A stretch of 64,000 nt of DNA from Bacillota bacterium (GCA_023386815.1 JAEWIZ010000020.1:1-64000), one strand, 5' to 3'; shown: positions 1 through 9,615, counted from the stretch's first letter. Numbers and translations: made by a program. Notes: generated from the sequence alone by a model not told the origin.

Positions 1-130
1 TTATAACGGAAAGGTGATTTTTTTGTATAACAAAGGGCTTACCACCCGCATAGCAGGTGGATTTTAGTTTCAAATGTCTACACGCTGCGCAGACATTTTC
101 AACAGGCTAAAGCCGTATAAAAATTAATGA
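1..130. other. Non-coding left edge with small hairpins
   Basis: No coding frame is recognisable. The stretch holds an imperfect CCACC/GGTGG hairpin at about 42-60 followed by ATTTT, and an 8-bp stem (AAATGTCT at 72-79, AGACATTT at 91-98). These could end transcription of a gene to the left of the window. That is an inference from hairpin shape only. Confidence 0.4.
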
Positions 131-169
131 AAAAGCTCACATGCAAAAGAGCTTCGCACGTGAGCTTTT
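131..169 (-). terminator. Terminator of the alcohol dehydrogenase gene
   Basis: A 14-bp stem with one mismatch pairs 131-144 with 156-169. It sits just past the stop codon of the minus-strand dehydrogenase. On the minus strand it is followed by a T-rich tract (GCTTTTTCATT). Confidence 0.7.
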
Positions 170-222
170 CAGATTCATAGCATCAGAAAATTCGCAATAC
201 TGTTATCACATCATAAAATATA

Positions 223-1398
223 TCACTCTGCCAGCTTATAAATCTCAATAATATCTTCTTTGGTAAGCGGAATATATGATGCTACCGTTTTTTGTCCGCA
301 ATTCGTTGATTTATCCGCAATGGCTTCATAATCGGAGGCTTCAATTCCAAGTTCCTTCATCGTAGTAGGCATACCGATTTGCTTAAAGTAATTTTTCATG
401 GTCTCAATTCCACGAAGGGCTGTTTCTTCCGGATGATCATGGTTCATTTCAATACCCCATACTCTGTTTGCAAACTGGCAGAATTTTCGTACATCGTACT
501 TATATATGTATTTAGCCCAAGCCGGGAATAAAACTGCAAGACCTGCTCCATGTGCAACCTGATCAAATACACCACTGACATCATGCTCCATCATATGAAC
601 CGGGAAAAAGGTCACTTTACCACTGCCTGTAAGACCGTTGTGTGATAAACTGGAAGCCCATATCAGAGTTGCTCTCGCCTCATAATTATCTGGCTCATCA
701 ATGGCAACCAAGCCCGCATTCTTTACGGCTACCAAGATACCTTCCGCGATGCGGTCAATTAAATCATTATCCGCATCAATGGTGAAATAGCGTTCATAGG
801 TATGCATCATTGTATCAACAATTCCGCATCCAGTCTGATATCTATCCACAGTATAGGTAAGCTCAGGATTTAAGAAGGAAACCAAAGGTCTTAAGGTATC
901 ATGGTCTAAGTGTCTCTTAAGCTTTATATCCGGGTTTGATACTACAAGTGAATTACTCATCTCACTTCCAGCTGCTGCAAGAGTAAGTACAACACCGATT
1001 GGGAATTGCTTGTCAGGCATCGTCTGCGTTAATATCATCTCCCATGGGTTCCTGTCATTGGCAAGACCCATGGAAATGCTTTTTGCTGAATCAATAACGC
1101 TTCCGCCGCCTACTGCTAATATAAAGTCTACACCTTCTTTTTTACATAATTCAATTCCTTGAAGAATTAAATCAATCTTAGGATTCGGTGCAACCCCTCC
1201 CAACTCAACATACTGAATATTTTCTTCCTCTAATGTACGTACTATCCGATCAAACAATCCTGACTTTTTAATGCTTCCACCACCATAATGAATCAGAACC
1301 TTATGAAAACCATAATCCTTTAAAACTTTACCGATCTTGCTCTCTGCATCTTTTCCAAAATAAACTTTTGTTGGTGTAAAATACTCAAACTGATACAT
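223..1398 (-). CDS. Iron-containing alcohol dehydrogenase (butanol dehydrogenase type)
   Basis: This 391-residue cytoplasmic enzyme belongs to the group III Fe-dependent alcohol dehydrogenases and should reduce aldehydes or oxidise alcohols with NAD(P)H. The dinucleotide motif AVGGGSVIDSAKS is present. The metal ligands fit the family: an Asp and a His in GIVDTMMHTYERY, and two His in HMMEHDVSG and DQVAHGAG. Full length resembles the BdhA/YqhD branch, which is usually NADPH-linked. AGGAGG lies 7 nt before the ATG. The gene is divergent from a LacI regulator and lies near a kinase/ABC operon, so it could handle a polyol or aldehyde from that pathway; this is inference. The exact substrate cannot be read from the sequence. 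Confidence 0.9.
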   Translation of the reverse strand: MYQFEYFTPTKVYFGKDAESKIGKVLKDYGFHKVLIHYGGGSIKKSGLFDRIVRTLEEENIQYVELGGVAPNPKIDLILQGIELCKKEGVDFILAVGGGSVIDSAKSISMGLANDRNPWEMILTQTMPDKQFPIGVVLTLAAAGSEMSNSLVVSNPDIKLKRHLDHDTLRPLVSFLNPELTYTVDRYQTGCGIVDTMMHTYERYFTIDADNDLIDRIAEGILVAVKNAGLVAIDEPDNYEARATLIWASSLSHNGLTGSGKVTFFPVHMMEHDVSGVFDQVAHGAGLAVLFPAWAKYIYKYDVRKFCQFANRVWGIEMNHDHPEETALRGIETMKNYFKQIGMPTTMKELGIEASDYEAIADKSTNCGQKTVASYIPLTKEDIIEIYKLAE

Positions 1399-1593
1399 AC
1401 GCTACCTCCTAATTCGTTATTATGATTCATTTTTTTAGTTCAACCTTTCATTACTTTCGTTCATTCTACGATCTCCTATGCACTTCCGTAACTTTGGTAA
1501 GAACGTCAATTGATTTTTCTATGCATTTATATTACACTTTCAAATAGAGCTTATCTATTATCAATCTGCCTTAGAAAAGGAGTGTAAAATATT

Positions 1594-2634
1594 TTGAATA
1601 TTAAGGACATGGCAAAAATCGCTGGTGTTTCTCCTGCAACTGTTTCTATCGTATTAAACAACAAAAAAGGTGTCGGGGAAGAAACACGGAAACATGTTTT
1701 ATCCATATTAGAAGAGTATAACTATACGCTTCCAAAGAAGTCCAATAATACTCCAAAAAATGTATTATTTTTAAAATATACAACAAATGGTATGATTGTT
1801 GAAGAGAATACCGGTTTCGTATCTACGATTATGGATTCTATTGAAAATGATTGCCGTAGCCAAGGCTATAATCTGAGCATCATTAACTCGGAAAATTGTT
1901 TAGAGGAGACTCTTCAACATATTGATTATGACAATTACGAAGGAATCATTGTTCTCGGTACTGAATTAGAGCATTCCTCTTATCCCTTGTTAGAGAAGAT
2001 ACCGATCCCCTTTCTCGTCATCGACAATGTAATGCCTAACTTTGACTGTAACTGTGTAGTGATCAATAATCGGGAGAATGTCTATCATGCAATATCTTAC
2101 CTTGCTTCTCTTGGTCACAAGGACATTGCATATCTTAGAAGTAATATGAGTATTCAAAATTTCGATGAACGTAATCAGGCATTTCACGATTCCTGCAAAA
2201 CCTTGGGTATGAATTTTAAACTGGAACATGAATTTTTATTAACTCCAACCTTACTTGGAGCCTATGACAGCATGAAAGAATATCTGTCTGAGGGAGCTAC
2301 TTTACCAAGCTGTGCCTTCGCTGATAATGATACGATTGCAATTGGAGCAATGAAAGCGCTAAAAGAATTTCATTATAAAACTCCAAACGACATTTCTATT
2401 ATCGGATTTGATGACATACACTTTGCTGCAGCTTCATCTCCTGCTCTTACTACCATGAATGTACCTAAAAAAACAATTGGTTCGATTGCACTTAGACAGC
2501 TTCATAGCTCAATTGCAGATCCATCTTTTCACAATATCAAAACTTCTGTTGGAGGAAAGCTAGTGATACGGCATAGTACAAAGGAATTTAGTAGCAAGAT
2601 GGATCAGCATGACGATTCCCTTTCCATGAATTAA
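1594..2634 (+). CDS. LacI-family transcriptional regulator
   Basis: A 346-residue LacI/GalR repressor. Residues 1-50 form the LacI helix-turn-helix (IKDMAKIAGVSPATVSIVLN) and hinge. Residues 55-330 form a periplasmic-binding-like effector domain, with the typical late motif ISIIGFDDIHFA. The start is TTG, preceded by AAAAGGAG 11 nt upstream. It is transcribed away from the alcohol dehydrogenase and faces the DhaL end of the sugar ABC operon. It probably controls one or both. Its operator is not proven; the TTACTAA boxes near the ABC promoter are candidates. Confidence 0.9.
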   Translation: MNIKDMAKIAGVSPATVSIVLNNKKGVGEETRKHVLSILEEYNYTLPKKSNNTPKNVLFLKYTTNGMIVEENTGFVSTIMDSIENDCRSQGYNLSIINSENCLEETLQHIDYDNYEGIIVLGTELEHSSYPLLEKIPIPFLVIDNVMPNFDCNCVVINNRENVYHAISYLASLGHKDIAYLRSNMSIQNFDERNQAFHDSCKTLGMNFKLEHEFLLTPTLLGAYDSMKEYLSEGATLPSCAFADNDTIAIGAMKALKEFHYKTPNDISIIGFDDIHFAAASSPALTTMNVPKKTIGSIALRQLHSSIADPSFHNIKTSVGGKLVIRHSTKEFSSKMDQHDDSLSMN

Positions 2635-2677
2635 CACTATTAAATGCCACAAGAAAGCTGTGGCATCTGATAGTGTT
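2633..2677. terminator. Bidirectional terminator between the LacI and DhaL genes
   Basis: Two nested stems occur: AACACTAT (2633-2640) with ATAGTGTT (2670-2677), and ATGCCACA (2644-2651) with TGTGGCAT (2659-2666). It lies between convergent genes. The downstream T-tract is weak. Confidence 0.6.
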
Positions 2678-2693
2678 CTATGCTGTTATTGTA

Positions 2694-3317
2694 CTATTGT
2701 ACTGATGCCTCGAAAGCTATCATGATGAGCATTGCTACAGCTGCTCCGGGATCCTCCAGAGTTCTGGATGCCTCTCCTCTGGTTGCCGCTCTGCCATGAA
2801 CTGCTACCATGGTAGTTGTATTCTTAAAACCTTCTTCCGCTGCTTCTCTAGCCCTTGTTGCTGCCTCCGCTAACGTATTACCGGAAGCCAGCGCTGTCTT
2901 AAGCGCTTTCACAGCCGGATCTAAACCATCTAGAAATGTTTTTTCTCCGACCTTAGCTTTTCCCCTGTTTTCCACCCCTTCTAAATAAGCCTGGAATAGA
3001 TCAGCAATATCACCCGGTTCCAACTGCATTTTGCCTTTTAATACTTTACCGGCCTGCATAAGCCCGGATGCCATCAAAGTGCCCATCGTAGATGGTACCG
3101 CAGTAGACATGGCTTTACCTGCATTATAGAGTAATTTACCTGCATCTGGCTCTTCACTGTCAGCAACTGCTTTATAAGCTGCAACAAAGCCATCGCTCAT
3201 CGTAAGCCCTAAATCTCCATCACCTACTACACTATCCAGCTTGATTAGATAGTCTCTGTTGCTGCACATTATATCCTGTATTTCTTTCAAAAGACTAGTA
3301 ATATATACTCTGTCCAT
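2694..3317 (-). CDS. dhaL: DhaL-type kinase subunit (dihydroxyacetone kinase family)
   Basis: A 207-residue nucleotide-binding DhaL domain. The Asp-rich Mg/ADP motif VVGDGDLGLTM is near the N-terminus, and a PSTMGTLMASGLM glycine-rich helix follows. It should supply the phosphoryl group to the ketose held by the adjacent DhaK. The start was set at the ATG at 3317, because AGGAGGT (3326-3332) precedes it and overlaps the dhaK stop; an upstream in-frame start would add an implausible Cys/Arg-rich leader. No DhaM is encoded in the window, so the pair is either ATP-dependent or uses a distant PTS subunit. The substrate may be a ketotetrose or similar rather than dihydroxyacetone, given the importer in the same operon; this is inference. 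Confidence 0.88.
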   Translation of the reverse strand: MDRVYITSLLKEIQDIMCSNRDYLIKLDSVVGDGDLGLTMSDGFVAAYKAVADSEEPDAGKLLYNAGKAMSTAVPSTMGTLMASGLMQAGKVLKGKMQLEPGDIADLFQAYLEGVENRGKAKVGEKTFLDGLDPAVKALKTALASGNTLAEAATRAREAAEEGFKNTTTMVAVHGRAATRGEASRTLEDPGAAVAMLIMIAFEASVQ

Positions 3318-3330
3318 AGTACAACACCTC

Positions 3331-4341
3331 CTATAGCTGCACAAAGAAAGGTGTTTGTGCCGGTGCATCCAGGTAACCTTTTAACTCATCATCAAGTCTT
3401 AATAAAGAGATTGAGAACCCAGCCATTTCAAGTGAAGTAGCATATTCACCGATATAATATCTATGAACTTTGATTCCTCTTTCTTTTAAGTACTCATCAA
3501 TTCTTCTTGTGACAATGTATTGTTCATCAAGCGGAGTTGCTCCCAGTCCATTTACTAGTACTGCTACTTCATCACCACTTACATAAGGGATATCACTAAC
3601 AATTTTCTCTAACATTTCATCTACAATCTGGTCAGCGGGTTCTAATTTGCCACGACGAATTCCTGTTTCACCGTGAATACCCATACCAATTTCCATCTCA
3701 TCTTCCGCTAGATGAAATCCCGGCTCGCCAACACGGGGAACGATACAAGGAGTTAAAGCAACACCCATCGTTCTTACATTATTCGCTGCTTTTTCAGCGA
3801 CACGCTTTACTTCGTCCAGATCAAGCATAGCATCTGCCGCTGCTCCAGCGCATTTGTATACAAAGAAGATACCAGCAACACCCCTTCTGGTGTTCTTTTC
3901 TCCTTCTTTTGAGGGTCCTGCAGACGCAACATCTTCACCAGCTACCACACTGAGCACACGAATATTCTCTTCAAAATCAGCCATCTCAGTTGCCATATCA
4001 AAGTTAAAAATATCACCGTTATAATTGCCATAGATATATAATACTCCGGCACCAGAATCAATCTCTTTTGTAACTGCTAACATTTGCTCTGCACTTGGTG
4101 ACTGGAATACATCCCCAACAGAGCAGCCATCTAACATACCTCTACCAACATAACCTAAGAATAGAGGTAAATGCCCTGAGCCGCCACCGGTTGCAATTCC
4201 AACCTTTCCCTCTTTCTTATTTGCTGACACCAAACAGCGTAGGTCGTCACCTGTATAGGTTATTAAATCAGGGTGTGCAATGTATAGCCCTTCCAGCATT
4301 TCATTGACATAGTTTTCTGGTTTGTTAATTATTTTCTTCAT
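3331..4341 (-). CDS. dhaK: DhaK-type kinase subunit (ketose-binding)
   Basis: A 336-residue DhaK subunit that binds the keto-substrate covalently through a His in the family motif, seen here as GMGIHGETG (about residue 223). The N-terminal GGGSGHLPLFLGYVGRG and GDVFQSPSAEQ motifs are typical. The subunit is co-transcribed with dhaL, 13 nt between its stop and the dhaL ATG. Family members phosphorylate dihydroxyacetone, but related DhaK-family kinases act on erythruloses. The neighbouring ribose-type ABC importer and Fe-alcohol dehydrogenase suggest a polyol/ketose pathway. Confidence 0.9.
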   Translation of the reverse strand: MKKIINKPENYVNEMLEGLYIAHPDLITYTGDDLRCLVSANKKEGKVGIATGGGSGHLPLFLGYVGRGMLDGCSVGDVFQSPSAEQMLAVTKEIDSGAGVLYIYGNYNGDIFNFDMATEMADFEENIRVLSVVAGEDVASAGPSKEGEKNTRRGVAGIFFVYKCAGAAADAMLDLDEVKRVAEKAANNVRTMGVALTPCIVPRVGEPGFHLAEDEMEIGMGIHGETGIRRGKLEPADQIVDEMLEKIVSDIPYVSGDEVAVLVNGLGATPLDEQYIVTRRIDEYLKERGIKVHRYYIGEYATSLEMAGFSISLLRLDDELKGYLDAPAQTPFFVQL

Positions 4342-4365
4342 CCTTATGCCTCCTATTTTTGTAAT

Positions 4366-4848
4366 TTATATTTGAATTTCAAATTGATCTTCCGGTGCAT
4401 ATTCCACAACAGTGCAATCATTAAAATAAGTACGTTCTGGTAACGCAATTAAGATATGTACTGTGTCCTTATGAACAGGCAGAGCTGCCAAATGCCAAAC
4501 TCCGGCATTCAAAAATACAAAAGTGCCCTTTGGTACGATAAATGCTTCTGTTAATTCCGGTACCGGTTTATTCGAAGGAGGAGCAACATGAATCACTACG
4601 TCATCATCTAAGGGCAGTACTCCTTCTCCTGTATAGTTATGATATTCAGCTGACGTGATAACCATAGGCTCTTGCTTATCAGAAACTAAGGTTGAAAATG
4701 CAAGCGGCATATTCCCGGATACCGGAAAAAGTACACCATCATGATAAAAACTTCCAAGATGATTGCCCTTTGGCTCTAGCATATTGGAAAAGGTTCCATA
4801 GAAGGAAAAGTTCTCTTTACTGATTAACTGTGCTTTTAATGTTCTCAT
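4366..4848 (-). CDS. AllA-like cupin (ureidoglycolate lyase family)
   Basis: A 160-residue cupin resembling ureidoglycolate lyase. It has the N-terminal F-x-YG motif (ENFSFYGTFSNM), and the metal-site region with VPKGTFVFLNAGVWH. Real ureidoglycolate lyase works in allantoin breakdown, but no other purine genes are present here, so the name should not be taken as function. It sits between dhaK and an ABC permease in the operon. It may act on a sugar acid, lactone or anomer. The ATG at 4848 is preferred because GGTGG precedes it; an ATG at 4860 is possible. Confidence 0.65.
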   Translation of the reverse strand: MRTLKAQLISKENFSFYGTFSNMLEPKGNHLGSFYHDGVLFPVSGNMPLAFSTLVSDKQEPMVITSAEYHNYTGEGVLPLDDDVVIHVAPPSNKPVPELTEAFIVPKGTFVFLNAGVWHLAALPVHKDTVHILIALPERTYFNDCTVVEYAPEDQFEIQI

Positions 4849-4880
4849 ATGAACCACCATACCTTTCTAAATCATTCACA

Positions 4881-5864
4881 TTATCCCTCTTGCTTTGCTA
4901 ATTGCTTTTTCTCTAAGATACGTGCCCCTACCATAATTACAATCAAAAGAATACCCCAGACAAAAGTCTTAATAAAGGAATTAACTCTTAATAAATTAAA
5001 TGCGCTGGATATCAATTGTAATACAATAATAGATAGAGTTACCCCGCCTACCTTACCATAGCCACCGTTCGGATTGGTTCCACCTAATACAACAATCAGT
5101 AAGGTTAATAACGTATAAGAGGTTCCGTAATCGGATTTCGCTGAATTATAGTGGGAAGCCATGATAATGCCACCTATGCTGCCAAATATACCGGAGATTC
5201 CATAGGTAAATATCGTTGCTTTTAGATTATTGATACCCGAATACTTCGAAGCAGTGGCATTTGTTCCCATAAATTTGACATTCTGCCCGTAAATCGTAGA
5301 ATTTAATAAGAAGCTGGCAAAAATAACAACGATGATAAATATGATCAAAGCAATCGGAATACCTAGTAGAGTACCATTTGCTATCACACTAAAGGCAGGC
5401 GGCAATCCAGTAATCGCCGGTCCCTTGGTGATTAAAAGTCCTAGTCCGGTATAAAGCTGCAATCCACATAGAGTTACAAGCATGGGCGGAATCTGCATGT
5501 ATCCGATTAAGAATCCGTTAAAGGTTCCGCATAATGCACCCACGACCAGCGCTGCAAAAATTCCTGCAATCATAGACGAATTGCTGCCTCCTAGTTGTAT
5601 CATTACAACAGAAGCAACAATGCCTGATAAATTAGCAATACCAACTAAGGACAAGTCAATACCACCGGAGATCATAGCTAACATCATGCCTATGGCAAGA
5701 ATTCCAAATTCAGAAAATTGTATTCCCATTCCCTGAAGGTTTGTAATGCTTAAAAATGTTTTTGGAGCCAATATACTCATGATCGCAAAAATAATTACTA
5801 TGATTCCAAATAAAGTCGTTGTATTTCTGTCTATACTTTTTAAGGATGTTTTTATTTTATTCAT
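4881..5864 (-). CDS. Ribose-type ABC transporter permease
   Basis: A 327-residue BPD_transp_2 (RbsC-like) membrane protein with about eight to ten hydrophobic helices and the GGIDLS (MISGGIDLSLVGI) motif conserved in RbsC/XylH/AraH. It pairs with the next permease as a heterodimeric channel. The start is at 5864, where TAAGGAGGTA overlaps the previous stop codon; the longer in-frame extension is rejected. It belongs to the ABC operon at 4881-9615. Confidence 0.9.
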   Translation of the reverse strand: MNKIKTSLKSIDRNTTTLFGIIVIIFAIMSILAPKTFLSITNLQGMGIQFSEFGILAIGMMLAMISGGIDLSLVGIANLSGIVASVVMIQLGGSNSSMIAGIFAALVVGALCGTFNGFLIGYMQIPPMLVTLCGLQLYTGLGLLITKGPAITGLPPAFSVIANGTLLGIPIALIIFIIVVIFASFLLNSTIYGQNVKFMGTNATASKYSGINNLKATIFTYGISGIFGSIGGIIMASHYNSAKSDYGTSYTLLTLLIVVLGGTNPNGGYGKVGGVTLSIIVLQLISSAFNLLRVNSFIKTFVWGILLIVIMVGARILEKKQLAKQEG

Positions 5865-5877
5865 TTTCCCTACCTCC

Positions 5878-6876
5878 TTAAATCTTTGTACTATTAGCAA
5901 TTCTTTTTGCACGAATAGATGTAATTGCCGTACCAATAACAATGATTAAGCCTACTACGAACGTTTGAAAATGCGTCGGGATACCCAACATAATTAAGTT
6001 GTTTTGAACAAGGCTAATTAATGTTACACCCAGAACCGTTCCGATTACGGTTCCATGACCACCTGTTATTCTGGTGCCGCCAATCACAACCGCTGCAATA
6101 ACCATCATCTCACTCCCCATAAGGACCTGAGGGCTTGCCTGTCTCATTAATATCATGTAGGTCATTCCACCGATCCCTGCCAGACAGCCAGAGGTCATAT
6201 AGGTAATAAATTGAATCCGTGTTACATTAAAACCTGCAATTCTTGCCGCATTTTTATCTCCTCCAATGGCATAAATACCTCTTCCCAGCATGGTATGTCT
6301 TAATATAATATGACCACCAATGCAAATAACAATCGGTAGTAAGACTAATACTGTCATAGAATATTTAATACCGTTGGCATTCGTATAGGTAAATAAAAAT
6401 ATCTGAGAAAGCTTATCTACATTTGTAGGAATATTAGATATCTCATTGGTTCCTAAAAATGCTAAGGTACCTCCATTCACTGCACTACTGACTCCTAATG
6501 TAGCGATCAAGGGTAAAATCTTGAACTTAGCAATTAAAATCGCATTTATGAGTCCAAATGCAGTTCCTATCAGCGCAGCCATAAAAAATGCAAACAAAGG
6601 GCTGTCTATGTTTAGAGCCAACATTATATTCAGAGTTCCGTATAAAGAAATACATGCTACTGCGGGGAAGGAAACATCAATTCCTCCTGACACAATAACA
6701 ATCATTTCAGCTACCGCAAATATCAGAGTAACCAGCATGGAACGTGTCAGACTGATCAATGTAGGAACACCGACAAATGCACTATTTACACAACCAATGA
6801 GTATGGCTAGCCCTGCAATTATATATATAACTATCATTTCATTGGTAGTTAATATATGTTTCGTCTTATTTATCAT
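5878..6876 (-). CDS. Ribose-type ABC transporter permease
   Basis: A 332-residue RbsC-like permease. It contains VSGGIDVSFPAVA and the cytoplasmic coupling loop GGDKNAARIAGFNV, which contacts the ATPase. Two different permeases with one fused ATPase is the layout of LsrACDB- and RhaTPQ-like systems rather than RbsABC, which uses one permease. The start has AAGGAG 8 nt upstream. It follows the ATPase gene by 12 nt. Confidence 0.9.
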   Translation of the reverse strand: MINKTKHILTTNEMIVIYIIAGLAILIGCVNSAFVGVPTLISLTRSMLVTLIFAVAEMIVIVSGGIDVSFPAVACISLYGTLNIMLALNIDSPLFAFFMAALIGTAFGLINAILIAKFKILPLIATLGVSSAVNGGTLAFLGTNEISNIPTNVDKLSQIFLFTYTNANGIKYSMTVLVLLPIVICIGGHIILRHTMLGRGIYAIGGDKNAARIAGFNVTRIQFITYMTSGCLAGIGGMTYMILMRQASPQVLMGSEMMVIAAVVIGGTRITGGHGTVIGTVLGVTLISLVQNNLIMLGIPTHFQTFVVGLIIVIGTAITSIRAKRIANSTKI

Positions 6877-6888
6877 ACTGCACTCTCC

Positions 6889-8373
6889 TTACTCACCGTT
6901 TACTAATTCAGCCAGCGTTGATTCATTGTAGTCTGCTGAGTTAATCATGCCTGATATTTTTCCGTTCTTCATTACAATAATTCGATTACAGTTAATAATT
7001 AGTTCATTCATATCGTCAGAAATAATAATAATTCCCATGCCTTCTTTCGCAAGTTTATGTAAAATACCATGGATATCTGCTTTTGCACCAACATCCACTC
7101 CAACGGTAGGGCCATTGAGGACTAAAAGCCTCGGGTTAGCATTCAACCACTTAGCGATTACCATCTTCTGAGCATTGCCGCCGGATAAGGTTCGAATCTG
7201 CGCATTCGGAGATGGTGCTACACATCCAATTTCTTTGATCCACTCCTTTGTGTCCTTGTACATTAATGCACTATTAATTCTTCCTTTTTTAAAATACTTT
7301 TTAATTGAGGCTGCTACGGTATTATTCTGAATCGAAAGATCCAGGAATAAACCTTGGGTAAGTCTGTCTTCCGGTACATAACCGATCTTTTGGCTAATGG
7401 CATCCGCAATGGATTTAATTCTGATTTCCTTCCCATGCAAAAATATCTTCCCGGAGTCAGCTGGTGCAATGCCAAACAAGGCGTCTCCGATTTCACCACG
7501 CCCAGAGCCTAGAAGTCCAGTAATTCCCAGTACATCGCCCTTATTAAGTACGAAATTAACATCTTCAAAGGACCCTTTTCTCGTATAATTCTCAACACGA
7601 AGAATTTCTTCCTCCGACTTTTGAGGACAGTATTTGCTGTCTACGATATCTCTTCCTGTGAGGTTTTTGATGAACTTCGGCCGATCGAATTCACTGATCG
7701 GGCCGTGCGCTACGCTTTCCCCATTCCGGAGTATTGTTAAGTAATCTGCTATCTCATATATTTCATCTAATTTATGGTTTACGATTACAATGGCAAAGCC
7801 TAAATCCTTTAACTTGCGGATAATAATGTTCAACTTATCTACTTCTTTTGCCGTTAAAGCAGTTGTCGGCTCATCTAAAATCAAAAGTTTTGCATCGTTA
7901 ATAATTGCTCTGCATATAGCAACCATCTGTTTATTTGCTACCGAGAGCCTTTCAACCTGCATATCCGGATCCATATGAGCGCCAATCTGTTCCATTGCAT
8001 CTAAGGCAATCTTATGTGCCTCTTTCCAATCCATCCGTTTGGCACCGGTCATTAAGGCTCGGTTCATTGCAATATTCTCTGCTACTGTCATATTCGGAAA
8101 TACTGCAAAATCCTGATAAATAACCTGTATACCATATCTAATTGCTTCAATAGGAGTAATTCGGTCAATCTTTTTACCATCAATATAAATATTTCCTTCT
8201 GTTGCATCATGCACACCGGAAATAACTTTAATTAAGGTTGATTTTCCTGACCCATTCTCACCGGCAAGGCAATGTATCTCACCTTTTTTAATTTCTAAAT
8301 CTACACCTTTTAGAGCTTTTACTCCAGAAAAGGATTTTTTAATTCCTTCTAATTTAAGAACCACGTCCGTCAT
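6889..8373 (-). CDS. Sugar ABC transporter ATP-binding protein (two-domain, RbsA/MglA type)
   Basis: About 494 residues with two tandem ATPase domains. The first has an intact Walker A (GENGSGKST) and Walker B (LLILDEPT). The second is degenerate, as is usual in the family: Walker A is GLLGSGRGE and Walker B LLVLNGPT, with signature LSGGNAQK. It energises the two downstream permeases. The ATG at 8373 is called; a GTG at 8382 in the same frame is nearly as good. Confidence 0.93.
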   Translation of the reverse strand: MTDVVLKLEGIKKSFSGVKALKGVDLEIKKGEIHCLAGENGSGKSTLIKVISGVHDATEGNIYIDGKKIDRITPIEAIRYGIQVIYQDFAVFPNMTVAENIAMNRALMTGAKRMDWKEAHKIALDAMEQIGAHMDPDMQVERLSVANKQMVAICRAIINDAKLLILDEPTTALTAKEVDKLNIIIRKLKDLGFAIVIVNHKLDEIYEIADYLTILRNGESVAHGPISEFDRPKFIKNLTGRDIVDSKYCPQKSEEEILRVENYTRKGSFEDVNFVLNKGDVLGITGLLGSGRGEIGDALFGIAPADSGKIFLHGKEIRIKSIADAISQKIGYVPEDRLTQGLFLDLSIQNNTVAASIKKYFKKGRINSALMYKDTKEWIKEIGCVAPSPNAQIRTLSGGNAQKMVIAKWLNANPRLLVLNGPTVGVDVGAKADIHGILHKLAKEGMGIIIISDDMNELIINCNRIIVMKNGKISGMINSADYNESTLAELVNGE

Positions 8374-8400
8374 ATTTATCACCAGCCTTGTTCATTTAAA

Positions 8401-8450
8401 AAGCACGAACCCTTTCAGAAATTTTTCAAATCCCAAAGAGGTTCGTACTT
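8401..8450 (-). terminator. Stem-loop between binding-protein and ATPase genes
   Basis: AAGCACGAACC (8401-8411) pairs with GGTTCGTACTT (8440-8450), followed on the minus strand by CTTTTTAAA. It probably gives partial termination or mRNA protection after the highly expressed binding protein. Similar stems follow the binding-protein genes at 42.6 and 58.6 kb. Confidence 0.5.
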
Positions 8451-8529
8451 ATATAACAGATTTAAGCTATAAACTTACCCCGATTTATGTAGGAAACAAG
8501 ATGAATCAGTAAACAGATTCAGTCATGAA

Positions 8530-9615
8530 TTAGAAGCCGTATGCAGGATCATCTACGTTATCTTTATTAACATCAATCCAAGCCTGACCAGTAAGTACTT
8601 TATTTTCTAATGTCAAATTGCCATAACCTTCCACACCCAAATCCAAGCCTGTATCAATCTTTTCACCATCTAATACTTTGACTGCAAGCTGAATCATTGC
8701 TTTCCCTGCTAAAGCCGGATCCCAGAAGGAAATTGTATCAATGGTTCCATCCTTAACATATTTGCCAGCAACAGAAACTAAGGAAGTTCCAACTAAGCTA
8801 ACTTTTCCCTGTAATCCTAATTCTTGTACTGCAAGAGCAGCGCCTGCGATATCAGGCATTGCAGAGCCTTGAATACCAGTGATGTTCGGATTAGCGGTTA
8901 GCGCTTCTTTTACTTTGTTGTAAGCGACAGACTGATCATCCGCCGTTTCAATCTTATCACCATACTGTTTCATTTCCGGGAACTTTTCTTCCTGTAATGC
9001 TTTTCCTGCATCTACCCATTGATTATGAGAAGCTGAAGTTAAGGAACCAACGGTAAGTAAATATTCACCTTTTCCACCGGTTAATGTTCCTAAGCGTTCC
9101 ATGAAGTGTCTGCCATATTCTTCGTTGTTAAAAGCTTCAATATCATAATCTATGTTTTCCATATTAGCCGCTTCGTGTGTGATTACCACAATACCAGCTT
9201 CTCTAGCCTTCTTTAAAACCGGCTCCAATGCTTCTGTTGAAAAAGGAACTACACAGATAGCATCAACACCCTGCGCGATCAAGTCTTCGATTGCCTGTGC
9301 CTGAAGAGCACCGTCTCCTTCGGATGGACCGGTATAGAAGGCATCCACACCTGTTTCAGCTGCATATTCTTTTACTCCGACTTCCATTCTCTGGAACCAG
9401 GCAATACTAGTTAACTTCGGAACTACTGCGATGGTATAACCATCCTTTGTATCTGTTGTTGCTGCAGGAGTTGTATCTCCAGCTTTTGTTTCTTCTGTTT
9501 TTGTTGTTTCTGTAGCGTTATTTGCCTTGTCAACCGACCCACAAGCTGCAAGCAAAGATAACGACATTGTGCTTAGTACTAATAAAGAAATCGCTTTTTT
9601 GAATACTTTTTTCAT
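8530..9615 (-). CDS. Sugar ABC transporter substrate-binding lipoprotein (RhaS/LsrB-like)
   Basis: A 361-residue lipoprotein with a signal peptide ending in the lipobox LLAACG and a Thr-rich linker. A type I periplasmic-binding fold follows from about residue 60 (YTIAVVPKLTSIAWFQRMEV). The overall pattern is closest to rhamnose/autoinducer-2-type binding proteins rather than ribose RbsB; the ligand cannot be fixed from sequence. It is the first gene of the operon: AAGGAGGG precedes the ATG and a strong promoter lies about 140 nt upstream. Confidence 0.9.
   Translation of the reverse strand: MKKVFKKAISLLVLSTMSLSLLAACGSVDKANNATETTKTEETKAGDTTPAATTDTKDGYTIAVVPKLTSIAWFQRMEVGVKEYAAETGVDAFYTGPSEGDGALQAQAIEDLIAQGVDAICVVPFSTEALEPVLKKAREAGIVVITHEAANMENIDYDIEAFNNEEYGRHFMERLGTLTGGKGEYLLTVGSLTSASHNQWVDAGKALQEEKFPEMKQYGDKIETADDQSVAYNKVKEALTANPNITGIQGSAMPDIAGAALAVQELGLQGKVSLVGTSLVSVAGKYVKDGTIDTISFWDPALAGKAMIQLAVKVLDGEKIDTGLDLGVEGYGNLTLENKVLTGQAWIDVNKDNVDDPAYGF

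Noticed and set aside
4366..4848. Annotation as ureidoglycolate lyase in purine catabolism
   Set aside because: No allantoin or ureide genes are nearby; only family similarity is supported.
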